Shown here: in pieces, positions 1 through 5,617 of the stretch | Position numbering within the stretch: position 1 is the stretch's first letter | Layout: each line of letters opens with the position of its first letter | DNA from: GAS188 sp035949255 | Lineage (GTDB): Bacteria > Pseudomonadota > Alphaproteobacteria > Rhizobiales > Beijerinckiaceae | DNA length: 7,442 nucleotides | Assembly: GCA_035949255.1 (NCBI GenBank) | Contig: DASZIL010000174.1 | Coordinates: forward strand, 1 to 7,442 | Direction of reading: 5' to 3' | Notes under the pieces: model-generated | The model's database searches: none | What the model was told of the DNA's origin: nothing | The model's input: only the letters and a program-made list of their open reading frames with translations | Program-made: the position numbers and the translations under genes

Positions 1-795
1 ATCGACCTCGACGACCTCGCCCATCTTGCCGCCGATGCCTTTCGGCGATTTCGCCGGGATCGGCTTCGCCTCGAAAATCTGCAGCGTCTGATCGCCAAGT
101 TTCGTCCAAGCGCCGGGCGCGGGATTGCAGCCGCGAATGAGGTTGTGGACCTGCCGCCATGGCTTGCCCCAGTCGATGCGCGCATTTTCCGCGCCGCATC
201 GCCCCTCATAGGTCGCGAGCGCCTCATCCTGCTTCAGCCGTGGTGCCTTGCCGGCCTTGACGAGATCGACCGCCTCGAGCACCGCCTCGACCCCCATCGG
301 GAAGAGGCGATCGAAATAGACGGAACCCAGCGAGTCCTCGGGGCCGATCGGCGTCTTTTTCTGCAAGAGCACATCGCCCGTGTCGAGACCGTTGTCGGGC
401 CAGAAGATCGAGAGGCCTGTCTCATCGTCACCGTTGATGATCGGCCAGTTGATCGCGCTCGGCCCGCGATATCGTGGCAGAAGAGAGGGGTGGTATTGGA
501 TCGAGCCATGCGTCGGGATGTTCAGGAATTCCTCGGGCACGAAGAGCGTGACGAAGGCCATGACTTGAAGGTCGGGCGCCAATTTCCTGAACTCCTCCCA
601 GACCTCGGGCTTGCGATACGAGGCCGGCTGGAACACCGGGAGCTTCAAGGCGAGCGCCGCCTCCTTCAACGGATCGGGCTTCGCACCCGGCTTTTCCGGC
701 GCGACATAGGCGCCGACGACCGTCTCGCCGCGCGCGGTGAGCGCTTCGAGCACCGCCTTGCCGAAAGCCTGCTGGCCGTGAACCACGATGCGCAT
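1..795 (-). CDS. Formyltransferase of the 10-formyltetrahydrofolate hydrolase type (C-terminus cut by window edge)
   Basis: The visible 265 residues closely resemble the N-terminal hydrolase domain of 10-formyl-THF dehydrogenase (ALDH1L1) and, more distantly, methionyl-tRNA formyltransferase. Visible motifs are the N-terminal strand MRIVVHGQQAFGKAV, the folate/formyl-transfer signature HPSLLPRYRGPSAINW (from His102), SIFWPDNGLDTGDVLLQ (129-145), the APRLKQDEALATYEG segment and IRGCNPAPGAW. His102 and Asp138 have the same 36-residue spacing as the catalytic His/Asp pair of ALDH1L1. Family knowledge: the fold moves or hydrolyses the formyl group of 10-formyl-THF in the cytoplasm. The start at 795 is preferred because GGAAGG lies 10 nt upstream and the protein then begins like its homologues; an in-frame ATG at 813 would add six residues without a good ribosome site. 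The family domain is about 310 residues, so roughly 45 are missing, unless an aldehyde dehydrogenase domain follows. It lies downstream of the GGT-like gene on the same strand, 145 bp away. True fmt is less likely, because the ALDH1L1-like GLDTGDVLLQ and ATYEG features dominate. Confidence 0.92.
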   Translation of the reverse strand, partial: MRIVVHGQQAFGKAVLEALTARGETVVGAYVAPEKPGAKPDPLKEAALALKLPVFQPASYRKPEVWEEFRKLAPDLQVMAFVTLFVPEEFLNIPTHGSIQYHPSLLPRYRGPSAINWPIINGDDETGLSIFWPDNGLDTGDVLLQKKTPIGPEDSLGSVYFDRLFPMGVEAVLEAVDLVKAGKAPRLKQDEALATYEGRCGAENARIDWGKPWRQVHNLIRGCNPAPGAWTKLGDQTLQIFEAKPIPAKSPKGIGGKMGEVVEVD

Positions 796-908
796 TCGTC
801 GAACGCCTTCCATGAAATTGCAAGGAGGAGACCGGTTAGCGCGCTTTGCGGCGAAGGGAAACCCGCGATCTTGCCTGCTGCGCGTTCGTGATCGGCCGGA
901 AATGCCAT

Positions 909-928
909 GCCGGTCCTCGAGGGCCGGC
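909..928 (-). terminator. Strong palindrome after the GGT-like gene, terminator-like
   Basis: The 20-nt sequence GCCGGTCCTCGAGGGCCGGC is an almost perfect inverted repeat (ten pairs including one G-T) centred on CTCGAG. It begins 12 bp beyond the GGT-like stop codon. On the minus strand it could fold into a very stable hairpin, but no U-run follows, so it is not a classical intrinsic terminator. It could act as a weak or factor-assisted terminator, or protect a 3' end, and so separate the GGT-like gene from the formyltransferase gene downstream. Confidence 0.4.
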
Positions 929-940
929 GAGCGCAAGCTC

Positions 941-2536
941 TCAATAGGCGAGCGCCCAACCGTCTCGGCGCGTGTCGGAACCGGCGGCGCGCACGCCATT
1001 CGGCATGAGGCGAACCGCCTGCATGGCGCAAGGGCCTTCGAGATGGCCGACGCGCTTCAACCTGTGGCCCTTGCGCGCGAGCGCATCCAGCACCTCCTCA
1101 CCGAAATCACTTTCGATGGTGAGCGTGCCATCGCCGTCATGGGGAAAGTTGGCGCTCTGTCCGGATTGGCTGCTCGTCCAGCGCGGCAGCTCGACGGCGG
1201 TTTGCGGATCGAAGCCGAGATCGAGCATCGCGACGAGAACTTGCAGGTTCACCTGCACCTGATTGTCGCCGCCCGGCGTGCCTAGCACGCCCCAAAGCGC
1301 GCCGTCCTTGAAGACCATGGGCGCGTTCATCGTGTGGCGCACGCGTTTGCCCGGCGCGAGGCGGTTCGCATGGCCGTGCTCGAGATGCCAATAGGCCATG
1401 CGGTTGTTCATGAGCACGCCGGTGTCTCCCGCCGTCACGCCGGAGCCGAAGGCGGAGTTGAGACTTTGGATGCCCGAGACGGCATTGCCTTGCGCATCGA
1501 CAACGCAGAAATAAGTGGTGTCGCCTTCGGCCGTCTCCATTTCGAGGGGCAGCTCGGCCGCCCGCTCGAGATCGATCGCGGCCGCGTGCGCGCCGATCCG
1601 CTCATCGGACAAGAGATGCTCGACGGGCACCTTTTGGAAACGCGGATCGGACCCATGCGCCTCACGGTCGCGGAAAGCGCGTTTCTTCGCTTCGACGAGG
1701 ATGTGCGCCCGCTCGGCGGGCGAGAGCGCCGCGACATCGAAACGCTCGACGATCTTCAGCATCTGGAGGAGGACGAAGCCCGTCGAGTTCGGCGGCGTCT
1801 GGCGGACCTCGAAGCCGCGATAGGCGACGCCAATCGGCGCCTGCACCTCGGCGTCGAAAGCGGCAAGATCGCTTTCGACGAGCAAGGCTCCCGCCTCCGC
1901 GAGGCCACGCGCAAGCCGCGCCGCGAGACGGCCGCGATAAAAGCTTTGCGCGCCTTCGCTCGCGATCTCCTCGAGGGTGCGGGCAAGGTCCGGCTGACGG
2001 ATGAGGCCAGCAAGCTCATACCCGAGAAACCGCTTGCGGCTTCGCTCATCGGCGGCAAGGCAGGCCTCGTTCTCGAAAGCGAAATGGCGAAAGCCATGCG
2101 TTGCCGCAAAGCCGTCGCGCGCGAGCGCGATGGCGGGCATGACCAGATCCGCCCAAGGGAGACGGCCATGGGCCGCATGCATCGCGAAGATCGCGGCGAG
2201 CGAGCCGGGCACGGAGATGCTCAAGGGGCCGGTCAGCGGGATGGCGCCGCCGTACCGCTCGGGCGTCGCGGCTTGCGGCGCGGGACCTGTCCCGTTGAAC
2301 ACCTCGCCGCTTCCGCTCTTCGCCATGGACAGATGGTAGAACCCATCCCCGCCGAGCCCCGACATCATCGGCTCGCAGACGCCGAGCGTGAGAGAGATCG
2401 CGACACAGGCATCGACCGCGTTGCCGCCGGCGCGCAAGATGTCGAGCCCCGCTTGAGCGGCCATCGGGTGATTGGCGCCGACGGCGCCGTTTCGCCCCAT
2501 GATGAGCGGGCGATGGCTGCGAGGAGTGGGATACAT
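941..2536 (-). CDS. Gamma-glutamyltransferase-family Ntn-hydrolase (GGT/cephalosporin acylase-like)
   Basis: A complete 531-residue member of the gamma-glutamyltranspeptidase family, about the usual precursor length. Visible landmarks: AAQAGLDILRAGGNAVDA (26-43), EPMMSGLGGDGF (55-66), the processing site and nucleophile GDTTYFCVVD with Thr340 as likely catalytic residue, GNAVSGIQSLN (350-360), NNRM and GTPGGD (419-424). Family knowledge: such precursors cut themselves before the Thr, giving here a chain of about 339 residues and one of about 192, and hydrolyse or transfer gamma-glutamyl or related acyl-amide groups. Oddities: no signal peptide, so probably cytoplasmic, unlike many GGTs. The RE-x-AP motif that holds the glutamate-binding Arg (Arg114 in E. 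coli GGT) reads FNGTGPAP (80-87). The SSM motif of the active site reads HTMNAP (401-406). The Thr340-to-HTM spacing is about nine residues shorter than in E. coli, suggesting a shortened or missing lid loop. The ATG at 2536 has GGAG six bases upstream. The open frame continues far upstream, but only antisense to the BKACE gene. True GGT activity is uncertain; another amide or cyclic amide substrate is possible. Confidence 0.94.
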   Translation of the reverse strand: MYPTPRSHRPLIMGRNGAVGANHPMAAQAGLDILRAGGNAVDACVAISLTLGVCEPMMSGLGGDGFYHLSMAKSGSGEVFNGTGPAPQAATPERYGGAIPLTGPLSISVPGSLAAIFAMHAAHGRLPWADLVMPAIALARDGFAATHGFRHFAFENEACLAADERSRKRFLGYELAGLIRQPDLARTLEEIASEGAQSFYRGRLAARLARGLAEAGALLVESDLAAFDAEVQAPIGVAYRGFEVRQTPPNSTGFVLLQMLKIVERFDVAALSPAERAHILVEAKKRAFRDREAHGSDPRFQKVPVEHLLSDERIGAHAAAIDLERAAELPLEMETAEGDTTYFCVVDAQGNAVSGIQSLNSAFGSGVTAGDTGVLMNNRMAYWHLEHGHANRLAPGKRVRHTMNAPMVFKDGALWGVLGTPGGDNQVQVNLQVLVAMLDLGFDPQTAVELPRWTSSQSGQSANFPHDGDGTLTIESDFGEEVLDALARKGHRLKRVGHLEGPCAMQAVRLMPNGVRAAGSDTRRDGWALAY

Positions 2537-2773
2537 CAACGGCTCCGTGCGAATGGAATCGAGGGGAGACCATCCTGGTTCCGCCGCCTTCTCGCGAGCA
2601 AGCTTGAACTTCACAAAATCTCGCGCTTGATCGCGGCGCCCGCGGCCTCCATGCTGCGCCAAACCGTTCTGCGTCCGCGCGTGTTCGTCAAGCTTGCGAC
2701 GCGCAGGACGGTCGCTCCCCTCAACGCCCGCGCTCGAGCGCCGGCGACACTCCTTCGGAGGATCACTTATTCC
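2537..2773. promoter_or_regulatory. Divergent intergenic region with paired CAAGCTTG palindromes
   Basis: This 237-bp gap separates the 5' ends of the GGT-like gene (minus) and the BKACE gene (plus), so it must hold promoters for both or for a shared regulator-controlled pair. It contains GCAAGCTTGA at 2598-2607 and its exact inverted copy TCAAGCTTGC at 2688-2697; each is centred on the 8-bp palindrome CAAGCTTG. These could be operator sites for a dimeric regulator, possibly looping across about 90 bp. No convincing -35/-10 pair is visible in either direction. TTGACG on the minus strand (2690-2685) resembles a -35, but nothing good stands at the -10 distance. The operator role is inference. 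Confidence 0.4.
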
Positions 2774-3703
2774 ATGGCCGCACGCAAAGTCATCATCACC
2801 TGCGCCGTCACCGGCTCGATCCACACGCCCTCGATGTCGCCGCATATCCCGATCACGGCGCAGGAGATCGCGGAAGCCGCCATCGGCGCCGCGGAGGCGG
2901 GCGCCGCCATCGTGCATCTCCACGCGCGAGACCCGAAGGACGGCAGGCCCGATCAGAGCACGGAAGCGTTTGCGCCCTTCCTCAAGGTGATCAAGCAGCG
3001 CTCGAGCTGCGTCGTGAACATCACGACGGGCGGCGCCGCGACGATGACCATCGACGAGCGGCTGAAACCCGTCGCGACCTTCAAGCCCGAGGTCGCCTCG
3101 CTCAACATGGGATCGATGAATTTCGGCCTCTTCCCGATGCTCGCGCGCTTCAAGAGCTTCAAGCATGATTGGGAGCGCCCCTATCTCGAAAGCTCGAAGG
3201 ATCGCATCTTCAAGAACACCTTTGCCGATATCGAGAAAATCCTCACCACCTGCGCCGATAACGGCACGCGCTTCGAGATCGAGTGCTACGACATCGGCCA
3301 TCTCTACACGCTCGCGCATTTCGTCGATCAGGGCCTCGTGAAGCCGCCCTTCTTCGTGCAGAGCGTCTTCGGCATTCTCGGCGGCATCGGGCCCCATCCC
3401 GAGGACGTCGCGCATATGAAGCGCACCGCCGACCGGCTGTTCGGCAATGATTATCGCTGGTCTGTCCTGGGCGCTGGGCGAAACCAGATGCCGATTGCCG
3501 CGATGGCGGCCGCCATGGGCGGCAATGTGCGCGTCGGCCTCGAGGATTCACTCTGGATCGGGCCCGGCAAGCTTGCCGAATCGAACGCGGCGCAAGTGCG
3601 CCATGTGCGCTCGATCATCGAGGGGCTCGGCCTTTCCGTCGCCTCCGCCGAGGAGGCGCGCGAGGTGCTCGAGCTCAAGGGCGGCGACCGCGTGGCGTTC
3701 TGA
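2774..3703 (+). CDS. Beta-keto acid cleavage enzyme (BKACE, DUF849; 3-keto-5-aminohexanoate cleavage family)
   Basis: A complete 309-residue TIM-barrel enzyme of the BKACE family. Family knowledge: these Zn2+-dependent enzymes condense a beta-keto acid with acetyl-CoA and split it into acetoacetate and a CoA ester; the founding member, Kce, acts in lysine fermentation, and other members act on carnitine-derived and other beta-keto acids. Seen here: the start VIITCAVTGSIHTPS, metal ligands in VHLHARD (His48, His50), NITTGG (82-87), LNMGSMNFG (110-118), ECYDIGHLY (170-178) and VRVGLEDSLW, whose Arg253, Glu257 and Asp258 match Kce Arg226, Glu230 (third metal ligand) and Asp231. The active site therefore looks intact. 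The ATG at 2774 is supported by GGAGG at 2757-2761 (spacing 12, slightly long) and by family alignment; the open frame runs upstream only as a shadow of the opposite gene. It diverges from the GGT-like gene. Its own substrate cannot be read from sequence alone: the residue after GLED, which varies between subfamilies, is Ser. Confidence 0.94.
   Translation: MAARKVIITCAVTGSIHTPSMSPHIPITAQEIAEAAIGAAEAGAAIVHLHARDPKDGRPDQSTEAFAPFLKVIKQRSSCVVNITTGGAATMTIDERLKPVATFKPEVASLNMGSMNFGLFPMLARFKSFKHDWERPYLESSKDRIFKNTFADIEKILTTCADNGTRFEIECYDIGHLYTLAHFVDQGLVKPPFFVQSVFGILGGIGPHPEDVAHMKRTADRLFGNDYRWSVLGAGRNQMPIAAMAAAMGGNVRVGLEDSLWIGPGKLAESNAAQVRHVRSIIEGLGLSVASAEEAREVLELKGGDRVAF
3566..3577. repeat. Third CAAGCTTG palindrome, inside the BKACE gene
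   Basis: GGCAAGCTTGCC is a perfect 12-bp palindrome with the same CAAGCTTG core as the two copies in the upstream intergenic region. Here it lies in coding sequence (Gly-Lys-Leu-Ala), so it may be chance. Some regulators do have a secondary operator inside the gene. Confidence 0.3.
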
Positions 3704-3733
3704 GCCGCCATCGTCTGCGGCCTGCGGCGGAGC

Positions 3734-3754
3734 AGCCCCCTTCAGCAGAGGGCT
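3734..3754. terminator. Weak hairpin between convergent genes
   Basis: AGCCCCCT and AGAGGGCT form an eight-position stem with one mismatch around the loop TCAGC, lying between the BKACE stop (3703) and the stop of the convergent small exported-protein gene (3776). It has no T-run on either strand. The convergent position makes a transcription-end role plausible, but the structure is weak evidence. Confidence 0.3.
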
Positions 3755-3775
3755 CGTCAGCCGATCGACCGTGGG

Positions 3776-4216
3776 TCAGTACGGGTAGTAACCCGGCGCG
3801 TAACCATAGCCTGGCGGATAGGCATACCCTGGGGCATAGCCGGGGGCGTAGCCATAAGGCTGTGGGTAGCCATAGGGCTGTGCGTAATACGGGGCAGCAA
3901 GGGCACCGCCGAGGATCGCGGCGCCAGCCGCGGCGCCGGCCACGCCTGCTCCCACGCCGTAGCCGTAGTGGCGGTGGTAGCCATAGTGCCCGACATAGGC
4001 TCCGTGGTAGCCGCGACCGACGACGACACCACGGCGCGCCACATAAGCTGCATTTTCGACCAAGGAAGGGGTGGCTATCCCGGATTGGGCCCCTGCGGGT
4101 TGAGCCATGGACGGCGTGGCGGCCCCGAGCGTCGTCATCGCGCCTAGGGCAACGACGGCTGCTAGTCCAGCCGAACAATATTTCTTTTCACCAATTGCAA
4201 TCGGAAGCTTTTGCAT
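3776..4216 (-). CDS. Small exported Tyr/Gly/Pro-rich protein with glycine-zipper segment
   Basis: A 146-residue protein of unknown function. Residues 1-38 look like a Sec signal peptide: basic start with Lys11-Lys12, hydrophobic core SAGLAAVVALGAMTTLGA (15-32) and probable cleavage after PSMA (35-38). The mature part has an Ala-rich linker, a Tyr/His/Gly stretch (GYHGAYVGHYGYHRHYGYG, 69-87), an Ala/Gly segment GVGAGVAGAAAGAAILGGAL (87-106) resembling a glycine zipper, and a tail of PYGYPQPYGYAPGYAPGYA-type repeats ending YYPY. Such proteins are common in Rhizobiales and are thought to lie in the periplasm or outer membrane, but the role is not known. The ATG at 4216 is chosen because GGGAGAG stands six bases before it and the signal peptide then begins correctly; an in-frame ATG at 4285 would place 23 extra residues ahead of the signal. 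It is convergent with the BKACE gene. Confidence 0.8.
   Translation of the reverse strand: MQKLPIAIGEKKYCSAGLAAVVALGAMTTLGAATPSMAQPAGAQSGIATPSLVENAAYVARRGVVVGRGYHGAYVGHYGYHRHYGYGVGAGVAGAAAGAAILGGALAAPYYAQPYGYPQPYGYAPGYAPGYAYPPGYGYAPGYYPY
3785..3883 (-). repeat. Degenerate short tandem repeats coding the Tyr/Pro/Gly tail
   Basis: Imperfect repeats built on GTAGCCATA-like units encode the C-terminal GYAP/PYGY motifs of the small exported protein. The clearest pair is two adjacent 18-bp units, 3848-3865 and 3866-3883, differing at two positions. Tandem repeats in frame with the protein can change copy number between strains by slippage. Confidence 0.7.
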
Positions 4217-4609
4217 ATCGCTCTCCCTAACGTGTGGAATTCGGAACAACCGACTTGGAAAGATCTGATGTTTCATTATTTTCATAAATCTGCCTAGCAG
4301 CGTGCCGAATACCTTACATGGCCGCTAGAGGGAGAATTTCTAGTGTCGTGATGCTCGACAGCGTTAATTTATAATTTCTATTTTTCGAAGAAAAACGGAT
4401 CAAAATCACCTCGACGATGCGCTGGCGCTCGAAAGCGAGCCCGCGCCAATATCTTCGCGCAAGCCGGCGCGGCGCGCCGCCTTTCGCTCTCGAGCATCGA
4501 TCTCGACGCGGCTGCCCGCCTGATGCCTTTCCGCGCGGTCATCGATGTTCGGTTTGCGGATCGCGCAAGCAGGTGCTCAGGCGCAGCGAACGATATAGCC
4601 GCACAAATC
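4217..4609. other. 393-bp region without a supported gene: AT-rich leader plus coding-like remnant
   Basis: The part from about 4240 to 4400 is clearly richer in A/T than the rest of the window and lies upstream of the small exported-protein gene, so it probably holds that gene's promoter. It includes TATAAT at 4370-4375 on the plus strand (TATAAA at 4373-4368 on the minus), but no good -35 partner was found. A small AT hairpin, TTTTTC-GAA-GAAAAA, lies at 4381-4395. From about 4425 to 4575 the base composition returns to the GC-rich norm. There the plus frame reading RANIFAQAGAARRLSLSS and onward to VIDVRFADRA uses GC-ending codons like a real gene, but it has no start codon before 4523 and runs on antisense into the DUF2066 gene. 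No family was recognised. It may be a decayed gene fragment. Confidence 0.45.
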
Positions 4610-5428
4610 TCACTTTGGCCCATCATGGCCCGAGGCGACGCGAAGGACGCCGCGAATAATGTCGCGAAAGGCTTCGTCGTAGTTCACGCCGCTGATGCCC
4701 CAGGCGTAGTCTCGGCCGTTCTGGCGCATGCGCCATGACCCTTCCCAGCCGGGCACGCTCTCCTTGAATTCGAGCGTGCCGGCGACGACGACTTCGTGGG
4801 GACGAGCCGCGGTCGGCGGTGAAGGAATTTGCCCGGGAGCGGCGCCCCAGACGGTGAGCTCGGCCTCGGTCGGAATGCGAGCGGTCAAGCCGAATTCCTC
4901 GGCCCGCCCGGCGAAGGAGGCGCGCGCGTCGGCGCCGTTGGGAAGCTCCGCGCTCAGGACAAAAGGCGGGCCGTAACGGCGCATGGAGAGCATCGGCACC
5001 ACCACGGGCCGCTCGCCGCGCCAGGGCGTCTCGCCAAGATCGGCAAGCGCGTGGTCGATATGCGCCGGGTCGAATTTCACGGTGAGGTAATGGGGCCGGT
5101 CATAAGTGCCCTGATCGTCATGGACCGGAATGCCGGCCATCACGTCCACATAGCTGAAGGAGACGACGAAAGCGTCCGCGTGCCGGCCGAGCTCGGCGAC
5201 GCGCGCATCCTTGATCAGTCTCGGTTCTCCGGAAACCTTCACGAGAACATCGCGCAAGCATTGAGCAAAGCCGGTCGGCCGGCTGCGCATATCGGTGCCG
5301 GTGACGATCGCCGTCGACTGGTAGAGGTCTCGCGCATCCTGGGCCCGTGCGGACGGCGCGCGAACCGCCAAGACAATCATCGCGATCATAATGGCGAAGA
5401 GGGTCCAAGAACGGCTACGTTCCGGCAT
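4610..5428 (-). CDS. DUF2066 domain protein, exported
   Basis: A complete 272-residue protein that fits the DUF2066 family of proteobacterial proteins of unknown function. Residues 1-29 form a signal peptide (basic start, core LFAIMIAMIVLAV, probable cleavage after APSARA). The mature part begins QDARDLYQ and holds the family's conserved stretch: AIVTGTDMRSRPTGF (35-49), CLRDVLVKVSGEPRL, DVMAGIPVHDDQGTYDRP and LTVKFDP. This suggests a periplasmic location. The start at 5428 has an ideal ribosome site, GGAGG, five bases upstream. It is divergent from katG across 189 bp. In many alphaproteobacteria DUF2066 genes sit beside purM/purN, an AI-2E-type transporter and hdaA (family knowledge, from memory); none of those is seen here, so this copy looks relocated or isolated. 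No catalytic residues can be named. Confidence 0.93.
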   Translation of the reverse strand: MPERSRSWTLFAIMIAMIVLAVRAPSARAQDARDLYQSTAIVTGTDMRSRPTGFAQCLRDVLVKVSGEPRLIKDARVAELGRHADAFVVSFSYVDVMAGIPVHDDQGTYDRPHYLTVKFDPAHIDHALADLGETPWRGERPVVVPMLSMRRYGPPFVLSAELPNGADARASFAGRAEEFGLTARIPTEAELTVWGAAPGQIPSPPTAARPHEVVVAGTLEFKESVPGWEGSWRMRQNGRDYAWGISGVNYDEAFRDIIRGVLRVASGHDGPK

Positions 5429-5525
5429 TCGTCCTCCGAGATTTGCACGCCTCGTTCAGGTCCCGGTATCCCTTACGATAACGATCGCCAGAGGCGGGTT
5501 CGAGATCGCGATGATCATAAGGCTA

Positions 5526-5547
5526 TTTGATCGCCGCCATCATCAAA
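5526..5547. promoter_or_regulatory. Inverted repeat upstream of katG, possible operator
   Basis: TTTGAT (5526-5531) and ATCAAA (5542-5547) form a perfect 6-bp dyad separated by 10 bp, ending just upstream of the candidate katG -35 box. An 8-bp palindrome, ATGATCAT (5511-5518), lies next to it. The place suits a regulator of katG, but the sequence does not match the known OxyR or Fur-family consensus well enough to name one. Confidence 0.3.
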
Positions 5548-5554
5548 CCCGACT

Positions 5555-5582
5555 TTGCCTGATAGGGCGCACCGAGTAAATT
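5555..5582 (+). promoter_or_regulatory. Candidate sigma-70-like promoter for katG
   Basis: TTGCCT (5555-5560) and TAAATT (5577-5582) are separated by 16 bp; each matches four of six consensus bases. The -10 box ends 35 bp before the katG ATG, which would give a short leader. GATAG, an OxyR-type half-site, follows the -35 box directly at 5561, but the rest of an OxyR site is not evident. Confidence 0.4.
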
Positions 5583-5617
5583 GTCGCCAAACCCACTAAC
5601 CGCCTCAGGAGGCAATA

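Noticed and set aside
145..891. A 248-residue plus-strand open frame.
   Set aside because: It is antisense to the formyltransferase gene, whose motifs are unambiguous.
1334..2773. Upstream extension of the BKACE open frame on the plus strand, giving a 789-residue frame.
   Set aside because: It is antisense to the GGT-like gene, is Arg/Asp-rich as expected for a GC-rich shadow frame, and the BKACE family starts at 2774 with its own ribosome site.
2537..3415. Upstream extension of the GGT-like open frame on the minus strand, giving an 824-residue reading frame.
   Set aside because: The extra part lies antisense to the well-supported BKACE gene and the intergenic region, has no GGT-family similarity, and a good ribosome site marks the start at 2536.
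3785..4020. Repeated GTAGCC-like units considered as a CRISPR-like or mobile repeat array.
   Set aside because: The units are short, imperfect, without spacers, and simply encode the Tyr/Gly repeats of the exported protein.
4217..4285. A longer start (ATG at 4285) for the small exported protein.
   Set aside because: It would put 23 residues before a clear signal peptide, and the ribosome site at 4216 is much better.
4378..4626. An 82-residue minus-strand frame overlapping the end of the DUF2066 gene by 17 bases.
   Set aside because: It is Arg-rich with no recognisable motif and is opposite a frame with more natural codon use; not enough support for a gene.
5561..5582. An OxyR binding site before katG.
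   Set aside because: Only a GATAG half-site is visible; the matching half at the expected spacing is missing.
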